Shown here in pieces: positions 26,543 through 33,754 of a DNA stretch of 64,000 bases. Source of the DNA: Actinomadura kijaniata NBRC 14229 (GTDB taxonomy: Bacteria; Actinomycetota; Actinomycetes; Streptosporangiales; Streptosporangiaceae); NCBI RefSeq assembly GCF_001552175.1, contig NZ_BCQR01000025.1, forward strand, positions 1 to 64,000, written 5' to 3'. Numbering within the stretch: the first letter of the stretch is position 1; every line of letters begins with the position of its first letter. A program made the position numbers and the translations under genes. The notes beneath the pieces are model-generated. The model did no database searches, was not told the origin of the DNA, and saw only the letters and a list, made by a program, of their open reading frames with translations.

Positions 26543-28000
26543 ATGTCCGAACGCCCCACCGCCACCACCGACGCCGGCAGCCCGGCCCCCAGCCTGGAGC
26601 ACTCGCAGTCGGTGGGCCCCAACGGCCCGCTGCTGCTCCAGGACCACTACCTCATCCAGAAGATGGCGCACTTCAACCGCGAGCGCGTGCCCGAACGGGT
26701 CGTGCACGCCAAGGGCGGCGGCGCCTACGGCGTCCTGGAGATCACCGAGGACGTCAGCCAGTTCACCAAGGCCAAGCTGTTCCAGAAGGGCGCGCGCACC
26801 GAGTCGCTGGTGCGCTTCTCCACCGTCGCGGGCGAGCTCGGCAGCGCCGACACCGCGCGCGATCCCCGCGGGTTCGCGGTGAAGTTCTACACCGAGGACG
26901 GCAACTACGACATCGTCGGCAACAACACGCCGATCTTCTTCATCCGGGACCCGCAGAAGTTCTCCGACTTCATCCACTCCCAGAAGCGCCGCCCCGACAA
27001 CCACCTGCGCGACCACAACATGCAGTGGGACTTCTGGACCCTGTCGCCGGAGTCGGCGCACCAGGTGACGTTCCTGATGACCGACCGCGGCACCCCCGCC
27101 TCGTGGCGGCACATGCACGGCTTCGGCTCGCACACGTTCCTCTGGTACAACGCCGCCGGCGAGAAGTTCTGGGTGAAGTACCACTTCAAGACCGACCAGG
27201 GCATCCGCAACTTCACCGCCGCCGAGGCCGCGGCGGCCCAGGTCGCCGACCCGGACCTGCACATCCGCGACCTGTACGAGGCCATCCGGCGCGGCGAGAA
27301 TCCGTCCTGGACCGTGAACGTGCAGATCATGCCGTTCGAGGAGGCCGCGGACTACCGGTTCAACCCGTTCGACCTGACCAAGGTGTGGCCGCACGCCGAC
27401 TACCCCGAGATCACGATCGGGAAGTGGACCCTCAACCGCAACCCGGAGAACTACTTCGCCGAGATCGAGCAGGCGTCGTTCGAGCCGTCCAGCTTCGTGC
27501 CGGGCATCGGCCCCTCCCCCGACAAGATGCTCCAGGGCCGGCTGTTCTCCTACCCCGACGCCCACCGCTACCGGATCGGCCCGAACTACCTCCAGCTCCC
27601 GGTCAACCAGCCGAAGGCGCCGGTCCACTCCTACAACTTCGACGGCCCGATGACCTACCGGAACCCGGCCGGCCCGGTGTACGCGCCGAACACGGTCGGC
27701 GGCCCGGTCGCGGCCGGCCCGGACGTGTGGAGGGGCGAGGAGTACGAGCTCGCGGGCGAGATCGTCCGCAGCGCCTACCACCCGCACCGCGAGGACGACG
27801 ACTTCTCCCAGCCGCGCGCGCTGTGGGAGCGGGTCCTGTCCGACACCGACCGCGCCCACCTGGTCGACAACGTCGTCGGCCACGCGAGCGCCCCCGAGGT
27901 GACCGACGACATGAAGAAGCGCGTCGTCGAGTACTGGCGCAACATCCACAAGGACCTCGGCGACCGGGTCGCCCAGGGCCTGAACGTCAACGACGCCTGA
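26543..28000 (+). CDS. katA: Monofunctional heme catalase
   Basis: 485 residues, typical of small-subunit (clade 3) catalases. The active-site His is in ERVVHAKGGG (His about 55), the Asn in DIVGNNTPIFF (about 127-128), and the proximal heme Tyr in RLFSYPDAHRYRIG. The NADPH-binding small-subunit catalase pattern is also visible around WTVNVQIM and NPFDLTKVWPHADYP. It disproportionates hydrogen peroxide in the cytoplasm. GAGGAGAAA lies upstream of the ATG, and it is in one operon with fur; a strong hairpin terminates the pair. Confidence 0.97.
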   Translation: MSERPTATTDAGSPAPSLEHSQSVGPNGPLLLQDHYLIQKMAHFNRERVPERVVHAKGGGAYGVLEITEDVSQFTKAKLFQKGARTESLVRFSTVAGELGSADTARDPRGFAVKFYTEDGNYDIVGNNTPIFFIRDPQKFSDFIHSQKRRPDNHLRDHNMQWDFWTLSPESAHQVTFLMTDRGTPASWRHMHGFGSHTFLWYNAAGEKFWVKYHFKTDQGIRNFTAAEAAAAQVADPDLHIRDLYEAIRRGENPSWTVNVQIMPFEEAADYRFNPFDLTKVWPHADYPEITIGKWTLNRNPENYFAEIEQASFEPSSFVPGIGPSPDKMLQGRLFSYPDAHRYRIGPNYLQLPVNQPKAPVHSYNFDGPMTYRNPAGPVYAPNTVGGPVAAGPDVWRGEEYELAGEIVRSAYHPHREDDDFSQPRALWERVLSDTDRAHLVDNVVGHASAPEVTDDMKKRVVEYWRNIHKDLGDRVAQGLNVNDA

Positions 28001-28006
28001 ACCTGT

Positions 28007-28047
28007 CCGAACGGGGCGTTCCGCATCTGGCGGGGCGCCCCGTTCGG
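28007..28047 (+). terminator. Terminator of the fur-catalase operon
   Basis: CCGAACGGGGCG (28007-28018) pairs perfectly with CGCCCCGTTCGG (28036-28047), starting 6 nt after the catalase stop. No T-run follows. Confidence 0.7.
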
Positions 28048-28065
28048 TCGCTACGGTGCGGCGTC

Positions 28066-28683
28066 ATGTTGCGATTCGACACGGCGGGCTGGCGCGAGGT
28101 GGCGCCCGGCACGTTCCACAACGACGACGGGGACGGCCTCGGCCTGTACGGGTTCGACCTTCCGCCGGACCTGCCCGCCCCGCTGGAGGACCAGGACCGG
28201 CTGCGCCGCGCCACCGCCGCGCACGTCGCGGCGTCCGGCGGCGGCCTGGTCGAGCTCGACGTGATCGGGCTGGACGGGCTGGCGGCCGTCGCGCAGATCG
28301 TCAAGATGCGGATCCCGGACCAGCCGACGGGCGTGGTCTACCTGGGTTCGTTCACGGTCCCCCGCGCCGACCGCAGCCTCGTGCTGAAGGTGCAGTGCAT
28401 GGAACGCGGGGTCACCGGCATGCGCGACAGCGTGGTCATGAACCGCTTCATGGCCGAGCACGGCCAGGGCCGCCCGCTGGACGAGGTCATGCGGATGTGG
28501 GCGCGGCACCCCTACGACCCGACGATCCAGGGCGGTCTCCCCCGCAACTGGTCGGAGGAGCCGGGCTGGGACCCCCACTTCCCGGACCATCCGCTGTCCC
28601 GGGCCCGCCGCATCATGCACGCGGTGGCCCCGACCATCGAGATCCCCCCCGACTTCAAGGCCGCCCCGCCGTTCCGCGGCTGA
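28066..28683 (+). CDS. Hypothetical protein, 205 aa
   Basis: A cytoplasmic, acidic 205-residue protein without signal or membrane segment. The order of elements is an N-terminal WREVAPGTFHNDDGDGLGLYGFDLPPDLPAPLED, a central beta pair (GVVYLGSFTVPRADRSLVLKVQCME) and a C-terminal WARHPYDPTIQGGLPRNWSEEPGWDPHFPDHPLSRARR. I know no named family; close relatives seem common in actinobacteria. A TACGGT box lies 8 nt before the ATG, so it is probably transcribed on its own as a leaderless mRNA, not with the catalase. Confidence 0.75.
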   Translation: MLRFDTAGWREVAPGTFHNDDGDGLGLYGFDLPPDLPAPLEDQDRLRRATAAHVAASGGGLVELDVIGLDGLAAVAQIVKMRIPDQPTGVVYLGSFTVPRADRSLVLKVQCMERGVTGMRDSVVMNRFMAEHGQGRPLDEVMRMWARHPYDPTIQGGLPRNWSEEPGWDPHFPDHPLSRARRIMHAVAPTIEIPPDFKAAPPFRG

Positions 28684-28705
28684 CCCGCCACGGAACGGGG
28701 GCCGG

Positions 28706-29848
28706 TCACAGCGGGACGCGCATGCCGTCGTCGCCGACGATCACGCGGCCGTCGTAGCCCCGGCCCGCCTGGACCTTCCAGACGGCGTCGGGGACCATCC
28801 GCCGGTCGCCCGGGGCCAGATGGCTCAGCACGAGCCGCTCGACCCCGGCCTCCTGCGCGACCTCCCGGCCCACCCGGGCGACGTCGGAGTGGCTGTTCTC
28901 GTGGTGCCTGACCTGGTCGGGGCTCAGGTTCCCGGCGATCCGGACCAGGCGCATCGCGATGACCTCGTGGACCAGGACGTCGGCGCCCCGCGCCAGCGTC
29001 ACGACGTTCGGGGTGATGGTGGTGTCGCCGCTGAACACCACCGACCCGTGCTCGGTGTCGAAGCGGAACGCGAACGACGGGAACACCGGCGGGTGCTCGA
29101 CGAGGATCGCGCTGACCTTCACGTTGTCGTCCGACATCACGGGGAACGGCCGCATCGGCGGGGCCATCGGCCCGTGGGGGCCCGCCCCGACCGGCGGCAC
29201 GGCGATGTCGTGGGTGCGGACCAGGCCGCGGATGTCGGGCCAGCCCTCGTCGCGCATGCGCAGGTTGAGGTCGTAGGCGGTGCCGGCCATCTGCGCGTTG
29301 ACCAGGTCGGTCAGGCCCGGGGTGGGGTTCGCCGGGTTGACCACCGGGCGCGGCCGGTCCGTCCGCGGCAGGGCCCCGGCGCGGCCGGGGCCGTAGATGT
29401 GGAGCGGGTGGGTCATCGGCTTGATCCCGCCGAACCGCAGGAACGGCAGCGTGTACAGGTCGGCGATGTGGTCCGAGTGCAGGTGGGTGATGAAGACGGC
29501 GTCCAGGTCGGCGATCCGCAACCCGGCGCGCTCGAACCCGTCGAACGCCCCGTGCCCCAGATCGACCACGTAGACGCGCCCGTTGACGACGAGCGCCGAG
29601 GAGATCCCGGCGCGCCCGGCCATCGGCACCGGCCCGGCGGCGGTGCCGATCAGGACCAGCTCGGCGCGGTTCCGGCCGATCAGGGGCGTTCCGGCGGGAA
29701 CGAGGTCCTCGGCGGCCCGGGAGGACGCGGCCATGCCGACGAGCGGCGCCGCGACGGCCGCGCCCATGGCGGTGCGCAGCAGCCGCCGGCGCCCGAGGCG
29801 GGGCTTGGGATCGGCGTTCCGCGGGGGTTCGGCGGGGTTCTGGTTCAT
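28706..29848 (-). CDS. Tat-exported MBL-fold metallo-hydrolase
   Basis: 380 residues from ATG 29848. A twin-arginine signal (RLGRRRLLRTAMGAAVAAPLVGMAAS) predicts export of the folded metalloprotein. The metallo-beta-lactamase fold shows VVDLGHGAFDG, the metal site THLHSDH, FSGDTTITPN, VLVHEVI and VLSHLAP. Its arrangement resembles RNase Z/arylsulfatase-like MBL hydrolases that act outside the cell; the substrate is unknown. It is divergent from a TetR regulator, with overlapping palindromes between them. Confidence 0.9.
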   Translation of the reverse strand: MNQNPAEPPRNADPKPRLGRRRLLRTAMGAAVAAPLVGMAASSRAAEDLVPAGTPLIGRNRAELVLIGTAAGPVPMAGRAGISSALVVNGRVYVVDLGHGAFDGFERAGLRIADLDAVFITHLHSDHIADLYTLPFLRFGGIKPMTHPLHIYGPGRAGALPRTDRPRPVVNPANPTPGLTDLVNAQMAGTAYDLNLRMRDEGWPDIRGLVRTHDIAVPPVGAGPHGPMAPPMRPFPVMSDDNVKVSAILVEHPPVFPSFAFRFDTEHGSVVFSGDTTITPNVVTLARGADVLVHEVIAMRLVRIAGNLSPDQVRHHENSHSDVARVGREVAQEAGVERLVLSHLAPGDRRMVPDAVWKVQAGRGYDGRVIVGDDGMRVPL

Positions 29849-29900
29849 GGACGGCCCTTCGGAGTCGGGGCGGCGGGTGTCGGAACGGAGGGACACGACC

Positions 29901-29954
29901 GCGCGAGCGATCTCGCGCGCCATCAGAACTGATTAGATCATCAGTTTTGATGAT
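29901..29954. promoter_or_regulatory. TetR operator region between MBL and TetR genes
   Basis: Two interlocked perfect palindromes are present: AACTGAT-6 nt-ATCAGTT (29927-29946) and ATCATCA-GTTT-TGATGAT (29937-29954). A further GCGCGAG/CTCGCGC hairpin (29901-29918) lies in the MBL leader. The composition is markedly AT-rich against the surroundings. This is almost surely the site of the adjacent TetR protein. Confidence 0.65.
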
Positions 29955-30039
29955 TCGCTACAACCATCGGGCGATCGGTACCCGTCCCGGCTCCGGAGGT
30001 GAGGGGGGCGTCAGCGCCGAGGTCGCCTAGGATCCGGCC

Positions 30040-30687
30040 ATGACCTCGACCGACCCCGAACCGTCCGCCGGGCGGCCCTCCCGGACGGACCGCCGCAAGG
30101 CGCGCACCCGGCAGGCCCTGATCGACGCCGCCCGCGCCGTCCTCGCCGAACGCGGCACGGCCGAGGTCAGCATCCAGCAGATCACCGACGCCGCCGACGT
30201 CGGCTTCGGCTCCTTCTACAACCACTTCGGCGGCAAGGACGAGCTGTTCCAGGCCGCGGTCGCCGACGTGCTGGAGGAGCACGGCCGGCTGCTGGACGAG
30301 CTCACCGCCGACCTCGACGACCCCGCCGAGGTGTTCGCCGCGTCATGGCGGCTGACCGGGCGGCTCGTCCACACCCACCCGCAGGTGGCCCGCGTCCTCG
30401 CCCGCCTGGGGCTGTCCTACCTGGACTCCGACCAGGGCCTCGCGCCGCGCGCGCTGCGCGACATCCGCCGCGCCGTCGACGCCGGGCGCTTCCGGATCGA
30501 CAACCCCCACGTCGCCCTGGCGGGCGCGGCCGGTTCGCTGCTGGGGCTGCTGCACCTGTGGCTGGTGCGGCCCGACCTGATCGACGAGGCCGCCTGCGAC
30601 GAGCTCGCGGAACACGTCCTGCGGATGTTCGGCCTGAGCCACGCGTCCGCCCGCGAGATCGCCCACCGCCCCCTTCCGGGGGCGTGA
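30040..30687 (+). CDS. TetR-family regulator
   Basis: 215 residues. The DNA-binding domain is RRKARTRQALIDAARAVLAERGTAEVSIQQITDAADVGFGSFYNHFGGKDELFQAA (residues about 18-72) and the ligand domain has the usual helical pattern (FAASWRLTGRLVHTHPQVARVLARLGLSYL). It is transcribed divergently from the MBL hydrolase and very probably represses it through the palindromes at 29927-29954. A TAGGAT box 6 nt before the ATG predicts a leaderless mRNA. The inducer is unknown. It converges with the SPFH gene with a 4-bp gap. Confidence 0.93.
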   Translation: MTSTDPEPSAGRPSRTDRRKARTRQALIDAARAVLAERGTAEVSIQQITDAADVGFGSFYNHFGGKDELFQAAVADVLEEHGRLLDELTADLDDPAEVFAASWRLTGRLVHTHPQVARVLARLGLSYLDSDQGLAPRALRDIRRAVDAGRFRIDNPHVALAGAAGSLLGLLHLWLVRPDLIDEAACDELAEHVLRMFGLSHASAREIAHRPLPGA

Positions 30688-30691
30688 GGCG

Positions 30692-31708
30692 TCACTCGGC
30701 GCGGGTGCGGGCCTGCTCCAGGGCGGCGGGCCACTGCTGCCCGGGGGCCAGTTCGTAGGGCGGGGTCTCCCGTTCCCCGGCCTCGGCCGACCCGGGGCGG
30801 GGGCGCGGGACCGCGGCGGTCTTCTCCAGGCCCCGCGTGAACGCCTTCGTCACCGACTCCAGGGCCGAGGTCACCTCGCTCGGGATCACCCAGAACGTGT
30901 TCCCCTCGCCCTGCGCCAGCTTCGGGAGGGTCTGGAGGTACTGGTAGGCGAGGAGCTTGGGATCGGGGTCGGCCTCGTGGACGGCGGTGAAGACCTGGTC
31001 GATCGCGGTGGCCTGGCCCTGGGCCTCCAGGATCGTGGCCTGGCGGGCGCCCTCGGCGCGCAGGATCGCCGCCTGCTTCTCGCCCTCGGCGGTGAGGATC
31101 GCCGACTGCCGGTCGCCTTCGGCGCGCAGGATCGCGGCGCGCTTCTCGCGTTCGGCGCGCATCTGCTTCTCCATCGCGTCCTTGATGGACGGCGGCGGCT
31201 CGATCGCCTTGATCTCCACGCGGGTGACGCGAATGCCCCACTTGCCGGAGGCGTCGTCGAGGACGCCGCGCAGCGCGGTGTTGATGCGGTCGCGGGAGGT
31301 GAGGGTGGCCTCCAGGTCCAGGGTGCCGATCACGTTGCGCAGGGTGGTGGCGGTGAGCTGCTCGATCGCCTTGATGTAGTCGACGATCTCGTAGTCGGCG
31401 GCGCGCGGGTCGGTGACCTGGAAGAACAGCACGGTGTCGATATGGACGACGACGTTGTCCTCGGTGATCACCGGCTGCGCCTTGAACGACACCACCTGCT
31501 CGCGCAGGTCGATCAGCGGTTTCACGCGGTCCACGAACGGCACCACGAAGCTGATGCCGGGCTGGAGCGTGCGGTGGTAGCGGCCGAGGCGCTCGACGTT
31601 GCGGGCGCGGGCCTGCGGGATGATCCACACGGTGCGGGCCACGGCGGTCACGAGGACCGCGAGCCCGGCGAGCAGTGCGATCAACAGGGCGAGGGCGAGT
31701 TCGGTCAT
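30692..31708 (-). CDS. SPFH/band-7 (slipin/paraslipin-like) membrane protein
   Basis: 338 residues. An N-terminal membrane helix (LALALLIALLAGLAVLVTAV) is followed by the SPFH core (ARNVERLGRYHRTLQPGISFVVPFVDRV, REQVVSFKAQPVITEDNVVVHIDTVLFFQVTDP) and then an alpha-helical tail rich in repeats of AEGDRQSAILTAEGEKQAAILRAEG. This is the paraslipin/stomatin type that forms oligomeric rings at lipid microdomains and usually pairs with NfeD, encoded upstream here. Normally the two would overlap, but two repeat units separate them while keeping an ATGA junction at this start (see repeats 31704-31932). Confidence 0.93.
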   Translation of the reverse strand: MTELALALLIALLAGLAVLVTAVARTVWIIPQARARNVERLGRYHRTLQPGISFVVPFVDRVKPLIDLREQVVSFKAQPVITEDNVVVHIDTVLFFQVTDPRAADYEIVDYIKAIEQLTATTLRNVIGTLDLEATLTSRDRINTALRGVLDDASGKWGIRVTRVEIKAIEPPPSIKDAMEKQMRAEREKRAAILRAEGDRQSAILTAEGEKQAAILRAEGARQATILEAQGQATAIDQVFTAVHEADPDPKLLAYQYLQTLPKLAQGEGNTFWVIPSEVTSALESVTKAFTRGLEKTAAVPRPRPGSAEAGERETPPYELAPGQQWPAALEQARTRAE

Positions 31709-31834
31709 GGCGCCGCCTGGTCTGGACTGAGGAGCGTGAAGATCGGGAGCTTGCGAGCGATCTTGTAAGCGACGAGGGAGGACCTGGCGTCCAAGCGCCA
31801 GGACCGGCCGCGCGGAGGCGCGGCAATGAGCAGG
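31704..31834 (-). repeat. MIRU-like repeat unit A (131 bp)
   Basis: One full 131-bp unit starting and ending with GTCATGGCGCCGCC. Internal hairpins are CCTGGCG/CGCCAGG (31783-31802) and GCCGCGC/GCGCGGC (31807-31824). It is closely related to units C-E at 33300-33692. On the minus strand it carries a 44-codon ORF (31705-31839, MTLLIAAPPRGRSW... to ...LSPDQAAP) whose start overlaps the ORF B stop and whose stop overlaps the SPFH start, both as ATGA. Confidence 0.85.
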
Positions 31835-31839
31835 GTCAT
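31705..31839 (-). CDS. 44-residue ORF inside repeat unit A, coupled to SPFH
   Basis: Start ATG 31839 overlaps the ORF B stop; stop TGA 31705-31707 overlaps the SPFH ATG (31706-31708). The peptide shares its end KLPIFTLLSPDQAAP with ORF B (KLPILTLLSPDQAAP) and loosely with unit E (SLPVVTLSGPDRAAP). Whether the peptide has a function is unknown; the parsimonious role is to carry ribosomes across the insert from nfeD to the SPFH gene. Confidence 0.45.
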   Translation of the reverse strand: MTLLIAAPPRGRSWRLDARSSLVAYKIARKLPIFTLLSPDQAAP

Positions 31840-31932
31840 GGCGCCGCCTGGTCTGGACTGAGGAGCGTGAGGATCGGGAGCTTGCGAGCGGCGAGGGGGG
31901 ACCCGGCGTGCCGGGGGCGCGGCGATGAGGAC
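31835..31932 (-). repeat. MIRU-like repeat unit B (98 bp, shortened)
   Basis: Same family as unit A (shared start GTCATGGCGCCGCCTGGTCT and GGAGCTTGCGAGCG), but 33 bp shorter, having lost much of the middle. The loss is a multiple of three. Its ORF (31836-31937, 33 residues, MTSSSPRPRH... to ...LSPDQAAP) starts on the nfeD stop and ends on the unit A start, again as ATGA junctions. Confidence 0.8.
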
Positions 31933-31937
31933 GTCAT
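31836..31937 (-). CDS. 33-residue ORF inside repeat unit B, coupled to nfeD
   Basis: ATG at 31937 overlaps the nfeD TGA (31934-31936); stop 31836-31838 overlaps the ORF A start. This completes an unbroken chain nfeD - ORF B - ORF A - SPFH in which every junction is ATGA. Confidence 0.4.
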   Translation of the reverse strand: MTSSSPRPRHAGSPLAARKLPILTLLSPDQAAP

Positions 31938-32383
31938 GGCGCCTCCCGATGTTGGGGTGCCGCGTACAGCAGGGCGGTGGCGCCCTCGATGGCCAGTACG
32001 TCGGTGACGGTTCCGGCGGGGATGACGGCGTCCGGGTCGTAGGGGCGGACGGTCCACTCCTCGCCGCCGATGCGGGCCCGGCCTCCGTCGCGGGTGACCT
32101 GGGTGAGGGTGACCGCCTCGCGGCCGACCAGCGCGTCCGCGCCCGAGCGCAGGAGGGGCGGCTGGGCGATGTGGCGGCGGGCGACGGGGCGGACCACGGC
32201 CAGGCCCGCGACCGATCCGATGGCGAACACGGCGGCCTGCACCGCCAGTGGCAGCCCCACGGCCCCGGTCAGCCCGGCCAGCAGCGCGGCGACGGCCAGC
32301 AGGCCGAGCACCAGCGTCAGGGTGAGCAGCTCGGCCACGCCGAGCAGCGCGGCCACGAACAGCCAGACGACCCACGCCTCCAT
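31934..32383 (-). CDS. nfeD: NfeD-like membrane protein
   Basis: 149 residues. Two to four membrane helices (VVWLFVAALLGVAELLTLTLVLGLLAVAALLAGLTGAV, AVQAAVFAIGSVAGLAVV) are followed by a soluble OB-fold (DALVGREAVTLTQVTRDGGRARIGGEEWTVRPY). This is the short NfeD type that lacks the protease domain and partners with slipins/SPFH proteins in membrane microdomains. The stop region GGGAGGCGCCATGAC strongly suggests that it once overlapped the SPFH start as ATGA with its own SD; two MIRU-like units now separate the pair. Confidence 0.9.
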   Translation of the reverse strand: MEAWVVWLFVAALLGVAELLTLTLVLGLLAVAALLAGLTGAVGLPLAVQAAVFAIGSVAGLAVVRPVARRHIAQPPLLRSGADALVGREAVTLTQVTRDGGRARIGGEEWTVRPYDPDAVIPAGTVTDVLAIEGATALLYAAPQHREAP

Positions 32384-32429
32384 CGCGTCCCCCAGAGGCG
32401 GCCGGAGTCCTTTTTCCCAAGGTAACCCC

Positions 32430-32450
32430 GCATGGGCCGTCCGGCCATGC
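32430..32450 (-). terminator. Hairpin after the SDR gene
   Basis: GCATGG-CCG pairs with CGG-CCATGC around a 2-nt loop, with one bulged G, 18 nt beyond the SDR stop; it also precedes the nfeD start. Confidence 0.45.
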
Positions 32451-32467
32451 CCGTGATCCGGCGGTGT

Positions 32468-33220
32468 TCAGAGCTCCGATCCGCCGGTCGCGTCGACCGT
32501 GGTCCCGGTGACCCAGCGGCCGTCGCCGGAGGCGAGGAACGCGACGGCGGCGGCGATGTCGTCGGGGCGTCCCACCCGTCCCAGCGCGGCACGGCTCGCG
32601 GCGTACGCCTCGGCCTCGGCGTTCCCGCGCAGCCAGTCGGCGTTCACGTCGGTGTCCACGATGCCGGGGGCGACGTTGTTGACGGTGATGCCGCGCGGGC
32701 CGAGATGCTTGGCCAGCGCCAGGGTGAACGTGTCCACCGCGCCCTTGCTCATCGCGTAGGCGATGCCCTCGGGGAAGGCGATGCGCGTCGCGCCGGTGGT
32801 AATGTTGACGATCCGCCCGTGGTCGGGGATGCGCGGCAGCAGGCTCCGGGTGAGGAAGAACAGCGCGCGCGTGTTGACGGCGAACACCCGGTCGTACAGG
32901 TCGGGGGTCACGTCCTCGATCGGGGCGGGCGCGCCGATGCCCGCGTTGTTGACGAGGACGTCCAGGGTGGTGACGCCGTGGGCGTCGAGGCCGGCGAGGA
33001 GGTCGTCGATCGCGCCGTCGGCGCCCAGTTCGGCGCGGACGGCGAAGGCCCGCCCGCCCGCCGCCTCGATCGCCGCGACCGTCTCCTTCGCGGCCGTCTC
33101 GTCGCGGGCGTAGTTCACCGCGACCAGCGCGCCGTCGGCGGCGAGGCGTTCGGCCACCGCCCGCCCGATGCCCCGGCTCGCCCCCGTCACCAGCGCCGTC
33201 TTCCCCGTCAGGTCTCCCAT
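32468..33220 (-). CDS. Short-chain dehydrogenase/reductase
   Basis: 250 residues, classical SDR. The NAD(P) site is ALVTGASRGIGRAVA (residues 9-23), then VNNAGIG, the catalytic Ser region IVNITTGATRIAFPEGIAY with the Tyr-x3-Lys pair AYAMSKGA, and the end ASGDGRWVTGTTVDATGGSEL. FabG-like. The substrate is not deducible. Its promoter carries two copies of a TetR-type palindrome, although no TetR gene is adjacent (see findings). It is followed by a hairpin and then nfeD. Confidence 0.92.
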   Translation of the reverse strand: MGDLTGKTALVTGASRGIGRAVAERLAADGALVAVNYARDETAAKETVAAIEAAGGRAFAVRAELGADGAIDDLLAGLDAHGVTTLDVLVNNAGIGAPAPIEDVTPDLYDRVFAVNTRALFFLTRSLLPRIPDHGRIVNITTGATRIAFPEGIAYAMSKGAVDTFTLALAKHLGPRGITVNNVAPGIVDTDVNADWLRGNAEAEAYAASRAALGRVGRPDDIAAAVAFLASGDGRWVTGTTVDATGGSEL

Positions 33221-33236
33221 GACATGCCCCTTTCTT

Positions 33237-33288
33237 TAGCGATCGCTACAAAAAGAGACCGTAGCAGCATTTTTTATCGATCGCTACA
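33237..33288 (-). promoter_or_regulatory. Paired palindromic operators of the SDR promoter
   Basis: A perfect TAGCGATCGCTA palindrome at 33237-33248 and a near copy (TTATCGATCGCTACA, 33274-33288) lie with centres 38 bp apart, on both sides of an AT-rich segment that should contain the SDR promoter. The consensus TGTAGCGATCGCTAC-like is typical of TetR-family repressor sites. Confidence 0.6.
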
Positions 33289-33299
33289 CAACCTCCCCG

Positions 33300-33692
33300 G
33301 CCATGGCGCCGCCTGCTCTGGACCGAGGAGCGTGAAGATCGGGAGCTGGCGAACGATCCCGAAAGCGACGAGGGAAGACCCGGCACCTCAGCGCCAGGGC
33401 CGGCCGCGCGGAGGCGCGGCAGTGAGCAGGGTCATTGAGCCGCCCGGTCCGGGCCGGAGAGCGTCACGACCGGGAGGCTGCGAGCCACCTCGTGAACGAC
33501 GAGGGAAGACCCGGCGCCCCAGCATCAGGGCCGGTCGCGCGGAGGCGCGGCAATCAGCGGCGTCATGGCGCCGCCCGGTCTGGGCCGGAGAGCGTCACGA
33601 CCGGGAGGCTGCGAGCGACCTTGTGAACGGTGAGGAAGGCCCGGCGATCGGGCGCCAGGATCCGGCGGGTCGGAGGCGCGATAACGGGTGGG
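33300..33692 (-). repeat. Tandem array of three MIRU-like units C, D, E (131 bp each)
   Basis: Units start at 33300, 33431 and 33562, each exactly 131 bp, with shared blocks (GAGGAGCGT or GGAGAGCGT, CGGGAGCT or GGGAGGCT, CGACGAGGGAAGACCCGG, GCGCGGAGGCGCGG). A 26-bp remnant (33693-33718) ends the array. Unit E still encodes a 44-residue ORF on the minus strand (33563-33697); units C and D have in-frame stops after 15 and 13 codons. The array occupies the divergent region between the SDR and molybdopterin genes, a stretch of over 500 bp with no conventional gene. Confidence 0.85.
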
Positions 33693-33754
33693 GTCATGGC
33701 GCCGTGGGGACGATCACGTCATGATGGGGCGATCCCGACCTGAGGAGCGTTCCG

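Noticed and set aside
33435..33626. Plus-strand ORF of 63 codons inside the repeat array
   Set aside because: It is the complement of units D and E and has no independent ribosome site or codon pattern.
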